Shown in pieces: positions 24,101 through 32,929 of a DNA stretch of 64,000 nucleotides (position 1 is the first letter of the stretch; every line of letters begins with the position of its first letter). The notes under the pieces were generated by a model, which worked only from the letters and a program-made list of their open reading frames with translations, made no database searches and had not been told where the DNA came from. The translations under genes and the position numbers were made by a program. The stretch comes from Zerene cesonia (taxonomy: Eukaryota; Arthropoda; Insecta; Lepidoptera; Pieridae), in the NCBI RefSeq assembly GCF_012273895.1, contig NC_052130.1:310001-374000 (forward strand). The letters run 5' to 3'.

Positions 24101-27100
24101 NNNNNNNNNNNNNNNNNNNNNNNNNNNNNNNNNNNNNNNNNNNNNNNNNNNNNNNNNNNNNNNNNNNNNNNNNNNNNNNNNNNNNNNNNNNNNNNNNNNN
24201 NNNNNNNNNNNNNNNNNNNNNNNNNNNNNNNNNNNNNNNNNNNNNNNNNNNNNNNNNNNNNNNNNNNNNNNNNNNNNNNNNNNNNNNNNNNNNNNNNNNN
24301 NNNNNNNNNNNNNNNNNNNNNNNNNNNNNNNNNNNNNNNNNNNNNNNNNNNNNNNNNNNNNNNNNNNNNNNNNNNNNNNNNNNNNNNNNNNNNNNNNNNN
24401 NNNNNNNNNNNNNNNNNNNNNNNNNNNNNNNNNNNNNNNNNNNNNNNNNNNNNNNNNNNNNNNNNNNNNNNNNNNNNNNNNNNNNNNNNNNNNNNNNNNN
24501 NNNNNNNNNNNNNNNNNNNNNNNNNNNNNNNNNNNNNNNNNNNNNNNNNNNNNNNNNNNNNNNNNNNNNNNNNNNNNNNNNNNNNNNNNNNNNNNNNNNN
24601 NNNNNNNNNNNNNNNNNNNNNNNNNNNNNNNNNNNNNNNNNNNNNNNNNNNNNAAAATACCTTCAAGTAGAGATATAAAGTTGATTGAGTACGCATCGTT
24701 GTAAACAAATTTTGGAAAATTATAACAAAGTAAACATATACACTACATCACTACATAGTATAAAATAGTCGCTTTCTCTGTCCCTATGTTCCTATGTATG
24801 TCTTAATCTTTGAAACTACGCAACGGATTTTGATTGGATTATTTTTAATAGATAGAGAGGTTCAAGAGGAAGGTTTATATGTATAACATCTATTAAACTA
24901 CTCCAAATATAACGCGTGTGAAGCCGCGGGCAAAAGCTAGTTAATAATAACTCCAACTGCTTGTTATGACTAGATCAAATTCAAATATCGACAAGAGAAG
25001 CCAGCTTCCATATAAATAATCCCGTTTCATACAAATAACTGCTACAAAAAATTGGTCACCCATCCAACTTATGACCGTGCCAACGGTTGCTTACCCTACA
25101 TTTTTTATTACTTATTGTGAACAATAATACATCATCGCTTAAACTTTCAATTGTTTAACTGTCAAGGTTCATGATATACAGCCTGGAGACAGACAGACAG
25201 ACAGACAAGCATACATACAGACAGCAGTCTAATAAGGATCCCATTTGGCCCTTTTATATACAGACCCCTAAAAACGACTCATCATAGAGAATCAAAGTTA
25301 TGAAACACATGAAAAAATTTCAACTTCCTTCATTGAAGTTGGTTGAAACTATTACTTATTAAAATACTCATCTCCCAATCGCAAATCATTAATCAATACA
25401 ATAATTTCCCTTGTTAAGGGAGGTTTAAGAGATGATGCAAACATGAGTATCCTATTAAACAAAATTGGGATAAAAATTGACAATAAAAACATTTGTTATT
25501 AACATAATAACAGAGTATATAAATTAGTTTCACATAAGTAATATTTAAACAAGAGAAACTAGAACATGTTTACTTAATTAGCGGAGTCATTACAAATCAT
25601 TAACATTCATTTAGATAATGTAAATATGCCTTATGATTGCTGGGAGATATTTAACATTCCACACTAACTCAGATCTACATGCTTGAACAATAATAAACGT
25701 TTGATTATAACAGTTATTTTGTATTGTAATTTCTAATATCTCCTTTTTAACAGAAATAATTTTAATGTAAATATATAATTAATTCTAGGCACATATCTAT
25801 CATTCAAGGTCATTATCTATCTGCTCATCAAATTTTATGCATGCATAATAAGGGTAAAATAGGACTCTATTATCAAGACTCTACTGAGAGTCTGTCACCA
25901 ATCTGTTGTTCACTACTATAGTAATATTCACTTATATAATGAAAACATATTTCTTTTTTGTTTTTTTCAATATTTTAAAATAATATTAACCTCTGTTAAT
26001 GTTGATTTAACAAAGTTATCCATGAATATATTATATACGGATAAGTGCATTTATTGCATTAGTTTTTATAAGATTTTAATACCTAACAACTCTTTGCAGC
26101 TATCATGTAACAACATGTAATGCAATATTATTAATTCATTATTTATCTACACTGCTTTAATCAGATAAAACATTATCTATGACTGAGGAAATCAACTTGA
26201 TGCTTTTATCTCTGGCAGCTGTTTCAATGAATTCTTAATAAATGAAAATTCTTAACAATTTATTTGTTTTATGCACAATGTTGTTGGATTACTTATAAAA
26301 TAAAATAATAATGTTAACCTATAGTTTGTTTGATGGCAATAATCTCAGAAACTACTATACCAGTTTTTTATATTCTTTCACTGCTGAATATGTATGTTTT
26401 CTCCGAGTGCTATATATTTTAATGTATATGTATTATATGTCACATTGTTTGTCAGCGATAGACTCCTGAACTAATGAACCAATTTTAATCATATCTGCAC
26501 ACCATATGCATTTTGATGCAACTTAAAAGACGGGACAGTTTAGTTTCTAATTTCATAATCAATTCTAAATGACTACCTGTGCGGAGTAATGCAGCTAGTA
26601 CATATAAATGTGAAGTGGACTCGGACTCCTAGTTCTTAAGTATAGCAGTTTTCCAGACTTCACTAAGTTCCAATATTGATTTAAATTCTCAATTATGCAT
26701 ATTGTATATGATTTGTTTTTGTTTGTGTCAAGGGTCGGAATGTTGGGTGAGGAATGTTAGATTTACATATATTTTTATAACTTTAAAATGTAGTAATTTG
26801 TGTGCTGTGAATGTATAAGAGAAATGAAACTTTGTTTCACTTGATTTAACTATCATGAATTAATGGTTAGCGTTGTTAGTGTTTCATCCATGACAAATAT
26901 AATATTTTAACTTCTGACTAATCAGTTTTGAGAGCGAAATGTAAGTAAAGTATATTATTAAAACCACTAATCATAATACAACGGAAAACGACTAATTTAA
27001 ATCGGTGACTCAAAACTCGTATTGAAATTTTCATGACACTTCAGAGGACCTGATTCATAACAATTAATAAATTATTAGGAATAAATTTGAACAATTTTCC

Positions 27101-28145
27101 TTACACTTATTTTTATACTATTCAAAGTTATTGTTAAATTCAAATATAAGTGACACTTGATTTGTTTTGTATCAAAAGGTTTAGCAATTCTCATTGTCGA
27201 TAAAAATAACTTTTTCATATGAAATAATCGCTTACTAAACAGTTACGAATAAAACGCATTAGTAATTTTCTTCTGAGAATTACTCAATCAAGATTTATTT
27301 ATGTGAAATTTGTGTTAATATATGGCTATCTACACTTTCGAAAAGTTACGAATAAAGGGAAATAAAAATAAACAAAATAAAGGAAAAGAACATTTTCCTG
27401 TGAAACGGTCCGATCTTTATGAATACACAGGTCACAGTAAACGTAATTGTGACTTCATATATTTCAAAAATTATAATACACTTTATGAATATTATGGCAC
27501 TTACACAAGAAATACGAACACAATAAACATTAATTTAGAGATTTTTATAATGTATGAACCACGATATTTCTGAAATTTAACAATTTTAAATGACACTTCG
27601 ATTGACATTTAAATTTTAATTTAAAAAAACAAAAATAGTGTAATTGTACTGTTAAACATGTTTTAAAATTCGGTGTACATAGTCATTTACTCACCCTTAT
27701 TACCAATTAAAAATAATTGAATGAATACCGATTGGTAAACAATTTACGCGTTTTTATATTTAGTTATTACAGGTTTCATATGAAAAAATAAAAACTTTTT
27801 CCAAGAAACTTTTGTAGTGAAAATTTTGTATATATTATGCGTACGCAACAGGTCATGCTCGACCCTATCATAATCCAACAAATGCGAATCTAGACCTGCT
27901 ATTCGTACTTTAGTTTATAAGCACGACCCAGAAGGCTGGCAGAGCATGCGCAGTTTAGACATTAAATAGTGGGAACACTAAAGATTTCCGCACTGGTATG
28001 AATAGTACCAACCTTTTTCGGACTTGAGCAGGTAGGCTTTGTGCTTCCTCTCAGCGTCCTCGTATCTATTTTTCCACTTTTCGACGTAAGTTGAGAGCGC
28101 AATATTCGCTTCTTTGCTGTTTGTGTGCGCGTCAGGCTGCGTCAT
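14976..28145 (-). CDS. shtn1: Shootin-1 homologue, nine exons
   Basis: In vertebrates shootin-1 is a coiled-coil clutch protein linking F-actin flow to adhesion molecules during axon growth. Coding exons in order are 28145-28013, 23428-23242, 19386-19265, 18871-18723, 18149-17992, 17186-17003, 16894-16657, 16012-15740 and 15166-14976. All have GT..AG borders and matching phases, and give about 544 residues. Recognisable blocks are 'WYKQNKQLKRRS' (human 'LNKENKTLKR'), then acidic 'VDIDLTDAND', 'RHNRVSKLLMEEV' (human 'KCNRVSMLAVEEY'), a polyproline run, 'GGAIDAIVDQIKGG' (human 'EEMMDRIKKG') and 'KEMLQILGTLRKRR' (human 'DELKGILGTL'). An in-frame ATG at 28274 would add 43 residues. I prefer 28145 because a TATA-like box at 28291-28298 would start transcription near 28267, after the first ATG. 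A 104-base gap interrupts exon 8 but leaves the frame intact. Confidence 0.88.
15740..16012 (-). CDS. shtn1: shootin-1 exon 8 (polyproline exon, with 104-base gap)
   Basis: The acceptor is 'ccgtccgcag' and the exon opens 'DPPRPP'. N bases at 15890-15993 hide the middle. It resumes with 'CLPPPPPPPPPPAPAP', then 'EGDMAKLLASKSGTLKKTKQ', and ends 'gg ag|gtgggc'. Vertebrate shootin-1 has a polyproline run in the same place. The GC-rich proline codons probably caused the assembly gap. Length 273 including the gap keeps the frame. Confidence 0.85.
15890..15993. other. Assembly gap, 104 N, inside shootin-1 exon 8
   Basis: The N run is bracketed by proline codons on both sides and its length keeps the reading frame. 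It may therefore be correctly sized. Confidence 0.95.
16100..16460 (+). mobile_element. LINE 3'-UTR-like remnant
   Basis: It contains 'gcctggcagagatcactgtt' followed by 'aagtgataaggccgcctaat'. This phrase recurs in lepidopteran genomes in non-LTR retrotransposon 3' tails, as I remember it. It lies in the intron between exons 8 and 7 of shootin-1. Confidence 0.45.
16657..17186 (-). CDS. shtn1: shootin-1 exons 6 and 7 (17186-17003 and 16894-16657)
   Basis: Exon 6 is very GC-rich and encodes a coiled coil including 'LLMGELELDERLGLLLAELD'. Exon 7 is of ordinary composition, encodes 'EDAQKAVERAERAERRVMEL', and then loses the coiled coil at 'KSRISYFESGGKGEGKK', leading into the proline-rich region. 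Donors are 'ctgcag|gtaacc' and 'gtcg|gtgagt'. Confidence 0.88.
17500..17745 (-). mobile_element. Non-LTR retrotransposon tail, inverted relative to the copy at 23525
   Basis: It contains 'gctggtggttcgcctggatg' near 17523 and a block from 'ccaccggctcccccactcac' to 'ggcccaattcgcgccg' at 17612-17725. The reverse complement of 23555-23653 matches this block over about 100 bases with few differences. It lies in the intron between exons 6 and 5 of shootin-1. Confidence 0.65.
17992..18871 (-). CDS. shtn1: shootin-1 exons 4 and 5 (18871-18723 and 18149-17992)
   Basis: Exon 4 encodes 'EEVEFLKRTVSELSEQVAAL' and continues as coiled coil. Exon 5 encodes 'LEDLRRQLERHNRVSKLLME' and 'KENADKDRQMAE', the counterpart of the second conserved block of human shootin-1. 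The intron between them (18150-18722) carries a LINE-tail fragment with 'gcttaccatcaggcgaccca' at about 18650. Splice phases 1, 0 and 2 agree with the neighbours. Confidence 0.88.
18535..18700 (+). mobile_element. LINE tail fragment
   Basis: It contains 'gtcggcaatccatttg', 'gcttaccatcaggcgaccca' and 'ccagctccattaccgac', then a run of A. The same phrases recur at about 57545-57675 and, reversed, at about 60783-60830. It is intronic in shootin-1. Confidence 0.6.
19265..19386 (-). CDS. shtn1: shootin-1 exon 3 (conserved LKR block)
   Basis: The acceptor is 'cattttcag' and the donor 'gtgagt'. It encodes 'VMQQAGEWYKQNKQLKRRST' and then 'HALPSTVDIDLTDAND'. The order basic block then acidic Asp-rich block is the same as in vertebrate shootin-1, which is the strongest single match for the family. 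Confidence 0.9.
19886..20056 (+). mobile_element. Non-autonomous Helitron-like or SINE-like element
   Basis: It starts 'tctatactaatattataagg' and ends 'accacgggcgaagccgtagc' plus 'ggaccgctagt'. The body has 'ctactggaccgatttgaaaa'. It is the best-preserved copy of the family that also occurs at 5860 and 6808. Confidence 0.6.
21021..21250 (+). mobile_element. Helitron-like element with internal microsatellite
   Basis: It begins 'cctactaatatcacgaacgc', holds 'gaaagtttgtaagtatgaat' and a GGAC/GGAT microsatellite (about 21074-21113), then 'gtttattactctttcacac' and 'gtctggattagcacataggc', and ends 'ggttatagctagtt'. Microsatellite-bearing elements with a CTAG end are typical of the lepidopteran Helitron-like families I know. 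Confidence 0.6.
21830..21859. other. Assembly gap, 30 N
   Basis: A short N run followed by a poly(A) stretch, inside intron 2 of shootin-1. Confidence 0.95.
22640..22790 (+). mobile_element. Truncated relative of the 21021-21250 element
   Basis: It shares 'catcctactaatatcataaa', the GGAT microsatellite and 'ctgctctttcatgcgaaa' with the copy 1.6 kb away. Its 3' part is missing and a perfect palindrome begins almost where the similarity stops. Confidence 0.55.
22792..22848. repeat. Perfect palindrome, 27-base arms and 3-base loop
   Basis: The left arm from 'agaggaatcatagtatatga' through 'caatata' is followed by 'tcc' and then its exact reverse complement. The arms have no mismatch. A hairpin with so short a loop is unusual outside fold-back duplications, and assembly chimerism is also possible. 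Confidence 0.9.
23242..23428 (-). CDS. shtn1: shootin-1 exon 2 (coiled coil)
   Basis: The exon opens after 'caccccccag' and ends at 'cacaa|gtgaga'. It encodes a strongly heptad-patterned segment, from 'RREHDDLQRRYNILLEE' to 'EYQQLKNQHEIDAG', matching the N-terminal coiled coil of shootin-1. Joining exons 1 and 3 keeps the frame (phases 1 and 2). Confidence 0.88.
23525..23653 (+). mobile_element. Non-LTR retrotransposon tail running into a gap
   Basis: It reads 'gaattgggccagctcgcacc', 'cacagaaaaccggcgtgaaa' and 'gtgagtgggggagccgga', then N. It is the inverted partner of 17612-17725. The gap begins where these tails usually turn into low-complexity sequence. Confidence 0.65.
23654..24653. other. 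Assembly gap, 1000 N
   Basis: Exactly 1000 N, probably a placeholder of unknown size, inside shootin-1 intron 1 beside a retrotransposon tail. Open frames running through it are artefacts. Confidence 0.95.
24760..24945 (+). mobile_element. Helitron-like element tail
   Basis: It includes 'ctttgaaactacgcaacgga' and 'ttttgattggattattt' and ends 'gtgaagccgcgggcaaaagc' plus 'tagt'. The 3' 'cgcgggcaaaagctagt' end is the usual terminus of the lepidopteran Helitron-like repeats I know. Confidence 0.6.
26320..26600 (+). mobile_element. Degraded element remnants
   Basis: Two stretches keep the recurring phrasing of these elements ('aatctcagaaactactatac' and 'gactcctgaactaatgaacc', then 'gcggagtaatgcagctagta'). 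They are heavily mutated. Confidence 0.4.
28013..28145 (-). CDS. shtn1: shootin-1 exon 1 (start and first coiled-coil residues)
   Basis: It begins 'MTQPDAHTNSKEANIALSTY' and continues with 'EKWKNRYEDAERKHKAYLL', a charged heptad-like stretch. The donor is 'aaaag|gttggt' at 28012, leaving one base that joins exon 2 to give Ala. The open frame continues upstream to an ATG at 28274, so the start is uncertain. Confidence 0.75.
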
Positions 28146-28290
28146 CCTGCCAGCAGTGGCTCGCGGGATCCTCGTAGCCGCGTTGGGACAGAGCGAGACA
28201 GAACTCCGTCCGCCTTGACACTGATTATTGTTCGACGCGATCGCACATACATTATCACCGTTCCTTTTAATCATTTTTGCATTGGTTTTT

Positions 28291-28298
28291 TTTTATAT
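28291..28298 (-). promoter_or_regulatory. TATA-like box of shootin-1
   Basis: On the minus strand 'gcgcgcatataaaaaaaa' gives TATATAAA, just upstream of the first coding exon. Transcription about 31 bases downstream would start near 28267. That is past the ATG at 28274 and leaves about 120 bases of leader before the ATG at 28145. This is inference from spacing only. Confidence 0.4.
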
Positions 28299-31200
28299 GC
28301 GCGCTGCGCTCGCTCGCATCGTCTCGTTTTCACATATGCATCACACACGTGTGTAGAATCAAAAGGCTGAGCCCGTAAGCGCAAAACAAATCCGCAAATA
28401 TTAAATTCCCTTTGTTCGCGCCGTTAAGGAAAATATACGCGATGTTTACGCGGCACCATTTGAGTGTGTCCCTCGCGTTCACTTGATAAAAACAGTCTTG
28501 ACGATACGTTATTATGGAAACAAATGTTCTTATTAAAGCAATATAAAGGTGTATAATTCGTACTGAGCACGACAAATACCGTTCGCCGTCGGATTGCAAC
28601 TAACGTATGCTTGTGGTTGTGATATGATAATGAAAACTACGTCATCGTGAGTCATTTGGTCCAATGTTTACGCTTTTTGTTTACGATAGTTACCTATGTT
28701 TAAAGTTGTTACCTGTTCATATCTGGAATATTTTTTATGATGATATTTTATTAAAATTAGAATGTTCCGTAGTAGATTACTCTAAAACAAAACACGCACT
28801 TAAATAAGTCACACTTAAACTTGTTTTGTTAAAAACATTCAAACTTTAAAAAATTAAAAAAATGAAAAATTCGCGTTTAGAAACAGCGCTACAATAAATG
28901 AAATATTACGTAAATTAATCACTTGCAACAATGCTTAAGCTCTCAAATACCAAGAGACAACAAAAAATCGCACATAAGAATAAACGAGCTTCACTAAGCA
29001 CCGCAACACCGAAGTCGTTCATCAAACGCACTGAATGCATTTCATCTAAGAAATGCCAAACGGAAATTCTAATTTTAACACTGTTTCTATTGAAAAGGCG
29101 CGCCCGTATTGCATACGACAGGACTGAAGCGTGGGTAGACAGGACACAAATGGTCCGCCTTGTGATTTAATTGTCGCGATGAATACTTGGGACATTCATG
29201 ATTTGAATGTTGGTTTGACCACCCAAGGCGTAAAATACAATAGTTTTATTCATTTATGCTATATATATTCAGATTATATTTATTTATTTCACAATACAGT
29301 ACATTTACAACTAGTCTAGTAATTTTCGGTTTTAAACTGTCTGTTTCTGATAGATCAAATAATGTTAATAATTGTAACATTCCAAATCTGCAACCACCGC
29401 CGTATTAAAAAAAACGACTTTTTGAAAAAGAAAAGTTGCCAGATTTGAAATGCTATATAAGGACTAGATGTTTATGTTACTTGAATACTAACAACTTGAA
29501 CAGCTATCCATAAAGGCGTCTGGTAGTACACACAAAGAGTTCATTACACATACGCTAACACAAGTACACATATGGAAGAATCTTTATTGTTTGACCTCGT
29601 TGGAATTCCTAACTCGATTCATACTTCACAAATTAGTGTACAAGTGGACTGCTAATAAACGGTCTAAGCAAATCTCATCTGAGCGAGTAAGAAAATGCAC
29701 TACATAAAATATTGTGGTATTTGGCTTTTAATAATTTGATTGACGTTTTCACAATTTAGTAATACGATAAACACTGGTAATGATACAGTACAAAATTAAC
29801 AAAAAATTCATTTAAAACAGTAAAAAAATCAAGCAAGGTGAAGCTGAAAAAAGCCCTCTTGATCACACAAAAAGCGAGCTCGATGCAGCCGGATGGCCTT
29901 ACAAAACTTTTCCATATTTATAAAATGAGGTCACAACGAGGCTTACCTCAAAGGGCTCCAGGTCCGCGCAAGGCAATCCGATTACCTCATGATAGCCAAG
30001 TTGAAACGTGCACAATGTGTTTATTAAACTCGTTCCTCGCCACAGCCGAAACTCTACAACTGTACTCTGACATTTCGCGATAAGCGTTACGTCACAGCGA
30101 AGCCTTAAATTAAAAAGTAATAAACCGGCTTTTTTTTAAATACTTAAACTATTTGTATTACAATAAATCGCGATGTTTAAGTTACCATGTTGTAACATTC
30201 AACTGTTTGTTAATTATTACTAAATCAAATAAAAACTATTGAAATCGATAGATTTTGGTTAAAATTCATTATAATATAGATGCTTAGATTTTTAAGAAAA
30301 TAAAATCATCTCTAATTAATAATCATTTACAATCACACAACGCAAGAAAACTCGCACGCTCTACGCAGCATTATCATCAACCAAATATCAGATACCAATA
30401 TTATCGGATACCAACTTGTAAAGTAAATTGAAAGTATTGGAAATCGAAAATTTATGTCACATATTTATGCAGTAAAAATAACCGACTATTCTTATGTATG
30501 ACTAACTAATATGAGAAGAGAATTGGTTTTTTTAAAGTTTGCATACTAATTTATAACATTTTAAGAACATAATATATCAATGTTTAAATACGCATACATA
30601 AATAAGTGCCTCATAAGCAATTTCTCATCTTGTCCTCATTTTTAATGCAAAATACGTAAAATTTAACACGTGCTCCACGTTTATTGCTTCCTGGAACACA
30701 TGATTCACATCTTTGAATTTGACGTTATTATTTTTACGAGACTACGAGATAAAATTGCCGGGAGCATTCACCCCTATGTCTATTTTTAGCTCTCGAACAA
30801 GATCGTAAAAAGAGGCGATTACAATTAGCGCAAGGCATCAGTTCATTGTAATTATATATTAACTGTTATTTCCTATTAAGAATGCTTCAATTTAAACTCG
30901 TGATATAAAGCGCATTTTCAATTCGTACAGAATTACATAATCGACGCGAAAGGTCGCGCAATTTACTAGGTCAAATCCCCATGTTGGGTATCTTGGTGGC
31001 CATTTGGTTATTTGGCGCGTGTTTTTTGCAATGACCAATTAAAATCATTTGTGGTTATGACATATACGCTATGCCATCAAGTTCTAAACTACTAATAATT
31101 ATAAATAGCTATAAAATATGGCGACATGTTTTTTCATTACATTCTTTAGTTTTCACAGAACTACATGATTTTTTTAAAAATTACTGTCCAAAAATCAATG

Positions 31201-31736
31201 CGACAAAAACACTTTTGCAATTGGCTATTTCGCTTTCGATAAATATTTTATCTTCATACATAAATACATGTTTTACCATATCATTACTGTACCTCTAAGA
31301 TTACGCCAATTCTGTCATTTATCACTAGTGAAATGGAAGTTTTTTGTTCTGTGCTATTTAATCATCAAAAAATTTCATTGGAAAATAACGGTATCTGACG
31401 TTACAAATAACTATAAATCTATGATCTCAACACTATTTCCATTAAAAGGAACCGTTATCGTTGTCAATGTGACCAGTATTTAAAATTAATCATTTCATTT
31501 CAAATAAAAGGCTTTTTTGTTAAAAATACAAATTATATTGAATAATTACCTTGCTACCGCAAACAAAATATAATTGCCTACTTACACCAATATAATTGAT
31601 ATCATAATTTAATGCGTTAGTTGGCTTGCGAATAAAATTATACTTTACAATAAGGTAGAATAGTATACTTAGTCTGGCCATAAATACTGTTACACTTAAT
31701 TATAAAAAAATATTACATTTGAATTTCGAATCTGTC
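28299..31736. other. Intergenic region between shootin-1 5' end and Star 3' end
   Basis: It is AT-rich with no exon I can support firmly. One GC-richer segment at about 29948-30075 ends on the minus strand in a strong donor-like 'gag|gtaagc' and may be an upstream exon. The open frames at 28931-29170, 29131-29319 and 31071-31483 have no family resemblance. Confidence 0.55.
29948..30075 (-). other. Possible non-coding or unknown upstream exon
   Basis: On the minus strand the segment ends 'gagccctttgag|gtaagc', a near-ideal donor, and is clearly richer in GC than its surroundings. One frame stays open through it ('GYHEVIGLPCADLEPFE'), but has no ATG and resembles nothing I know. It could be a 5' UTR exon of shootin-1, about 1.8 kb upstream of its first coding exon. 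Confidence 0.3.
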
Positions 31737-32736
31737 NNNNNNNNNNNNNNNNNNNNNNNNNNNNNNNNNNNNNNNNNNNNNNNNNNNNNNNNNNNNNNNN
31801 NNNNNNNNNNNNNNNNNNNNNNNNNNNNNNNNNNNNNNNNNNNNNNNNNNNNNNNNNNNNNNNNNNNNNNNNNNNNNNNNNNNNNNNNNNNNNNNNNNNN
31901 NNNNNNNNNNNNNNNNNNNNNNNNNNNNNNNNNNNNNNNNNNNNNNNNNNNNNNNNNNNNNNNNNNNNNNNNNNNNNNNNNNNNNNNNNNNNNNNNNNNN
32001 NNNNNNNNNNNNNNNNNNNNNNNNNNNNNNNNNNNNNNNNNNNNNNNNNNNNNNNNNNNNNNNNNNNNNNNNNNNNNNNNNNNNNNNNNNNNNNNNNNNN
32101 NNNNNNNNNNNNNNNNNNNNNNNNNNNNNNNNNNNNNNNNNNNNNNNNNNNNNNNNNNNNNNNNNNNNNNNNNNNNNNNNNNNNNNNNNNNNNNNNNNNN
32201 NNNNNNNNNNNNNNNNNNNNNNNNNNNNNNNNNNNNNNNNNNNNNNNNNNNNNNNNNNNNNNNNNNNNNNNNNNNNNNNNNNNNNNNNNNNNNNNNNNNN
32301 NNNNNNNNNNNNNNNNNNNNNNNNNNNNNNNNNNNNNNNNNNNNNNNNNNNNNNNNNNNNNNNNNNNNNNNNNNNNNNNNNNNNNNNNNNNNNNNNNNNN
32401 NNNNNNNNNNNNNNNNNNNNNNNNNNNNNNNNNNNNNNNNNNNNNNNNNNNNNNNNNNNNNNNNNNNNNNNNNNNNNNNNNNNNNNNNNNNNNNNNNNNN
32501 NNNNNNNNNNNNNNNNNNNNNNNNNNNNNNNNNNNNNNNNNNNNNNNNNNNNNNNNNNNNNNNNNNNNNNNNNNNNNNNNNNNNNNNNNNNNNNNNNNNN
32601 NNNNNNNNNNNNNNNNNNNNNNNNNNNNNNNNNNNNNNNNNNNNNNNNNNNNNNNNNNNNNNNNNNNNNNNNNNNNNNNNNNNNNNNNNNNNNNNNNNNN
32701 NNNNNNNNNNNNNNNNNNNNNNNNNNNNNNNNNNNN
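31737..32736. other. Assembly gap, 1000 N, hiding the Star 3' exons
   Basis: Exactly 1000 N followed by a TG microsatellite in the intron after Star exon 5. The remaining Star exons should lie here, since none is seen between the gap and shootin-1. Confidence 0.9.
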
Positions 32737-32755
32737 TGTGTGTGTGTGTGTGTAC

Positions 32756-32929
32756 CTGCAGCGCGGCGCTGGCGGGCAGGCGGCGCAGCGCGGCGGGCAC
32801 GCTGCGGCCGGCGAGCAGCGCGTAGTGCGGGCGGGTGACGCCGGCGGCGAGCAGCAGCGTGTGCAGCGGCAGGCAGAGCACGCGCGAGCTGAACAGGCTG
32901 CCGCCGCCCTCCGGCTCCTGGTAGCTCAC
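32756..32929 (-). CDS. S: Star exon 5 (very GC-rich)
   Basis: The exon runs from acceptor 'gtgtgacag' to donor 'ctgcag|gtacac' and encodes 'SYQEPEGGGSLFSSRVLCLP' and on to 'RRLPASAALQ'. Third positions are almost all G or C, giving an Ala/Leu/Arg-heavy protein, while exon 4 is ordinary. The next intron opens with a TG microsatellite and then the gap. Confidence 0.78.

Larger units (their letters stand above)
23429..28012 (-). other. shootin-1 intron 1
   Basis: It contains a LINE tail (23525-23653), a 1000-N gap (23654-24653), a Helitron-like tail (24760-24945), a GACA microsatellite near 25190 and further element remnants near 26320-26600. The open frame at 27322-27573 has no splice context or family resemblance. 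No exon is missing between exons 1 and 2 by comparison with the family. Confidence 0.7.

Noticed and set aside
23524..24708. Reading frames of 340-390 codons
   Set aside because: They consist almost wholly of N bases from the 1000-N gap. The same applies to 31700-32936 and 49142-50417.
27322..27573. Lys/Asn-rich frame in shootin-1 intron 1
   Set aside because: AT-rich composition gives chance frames of this length; no splice signals or family resemblance.
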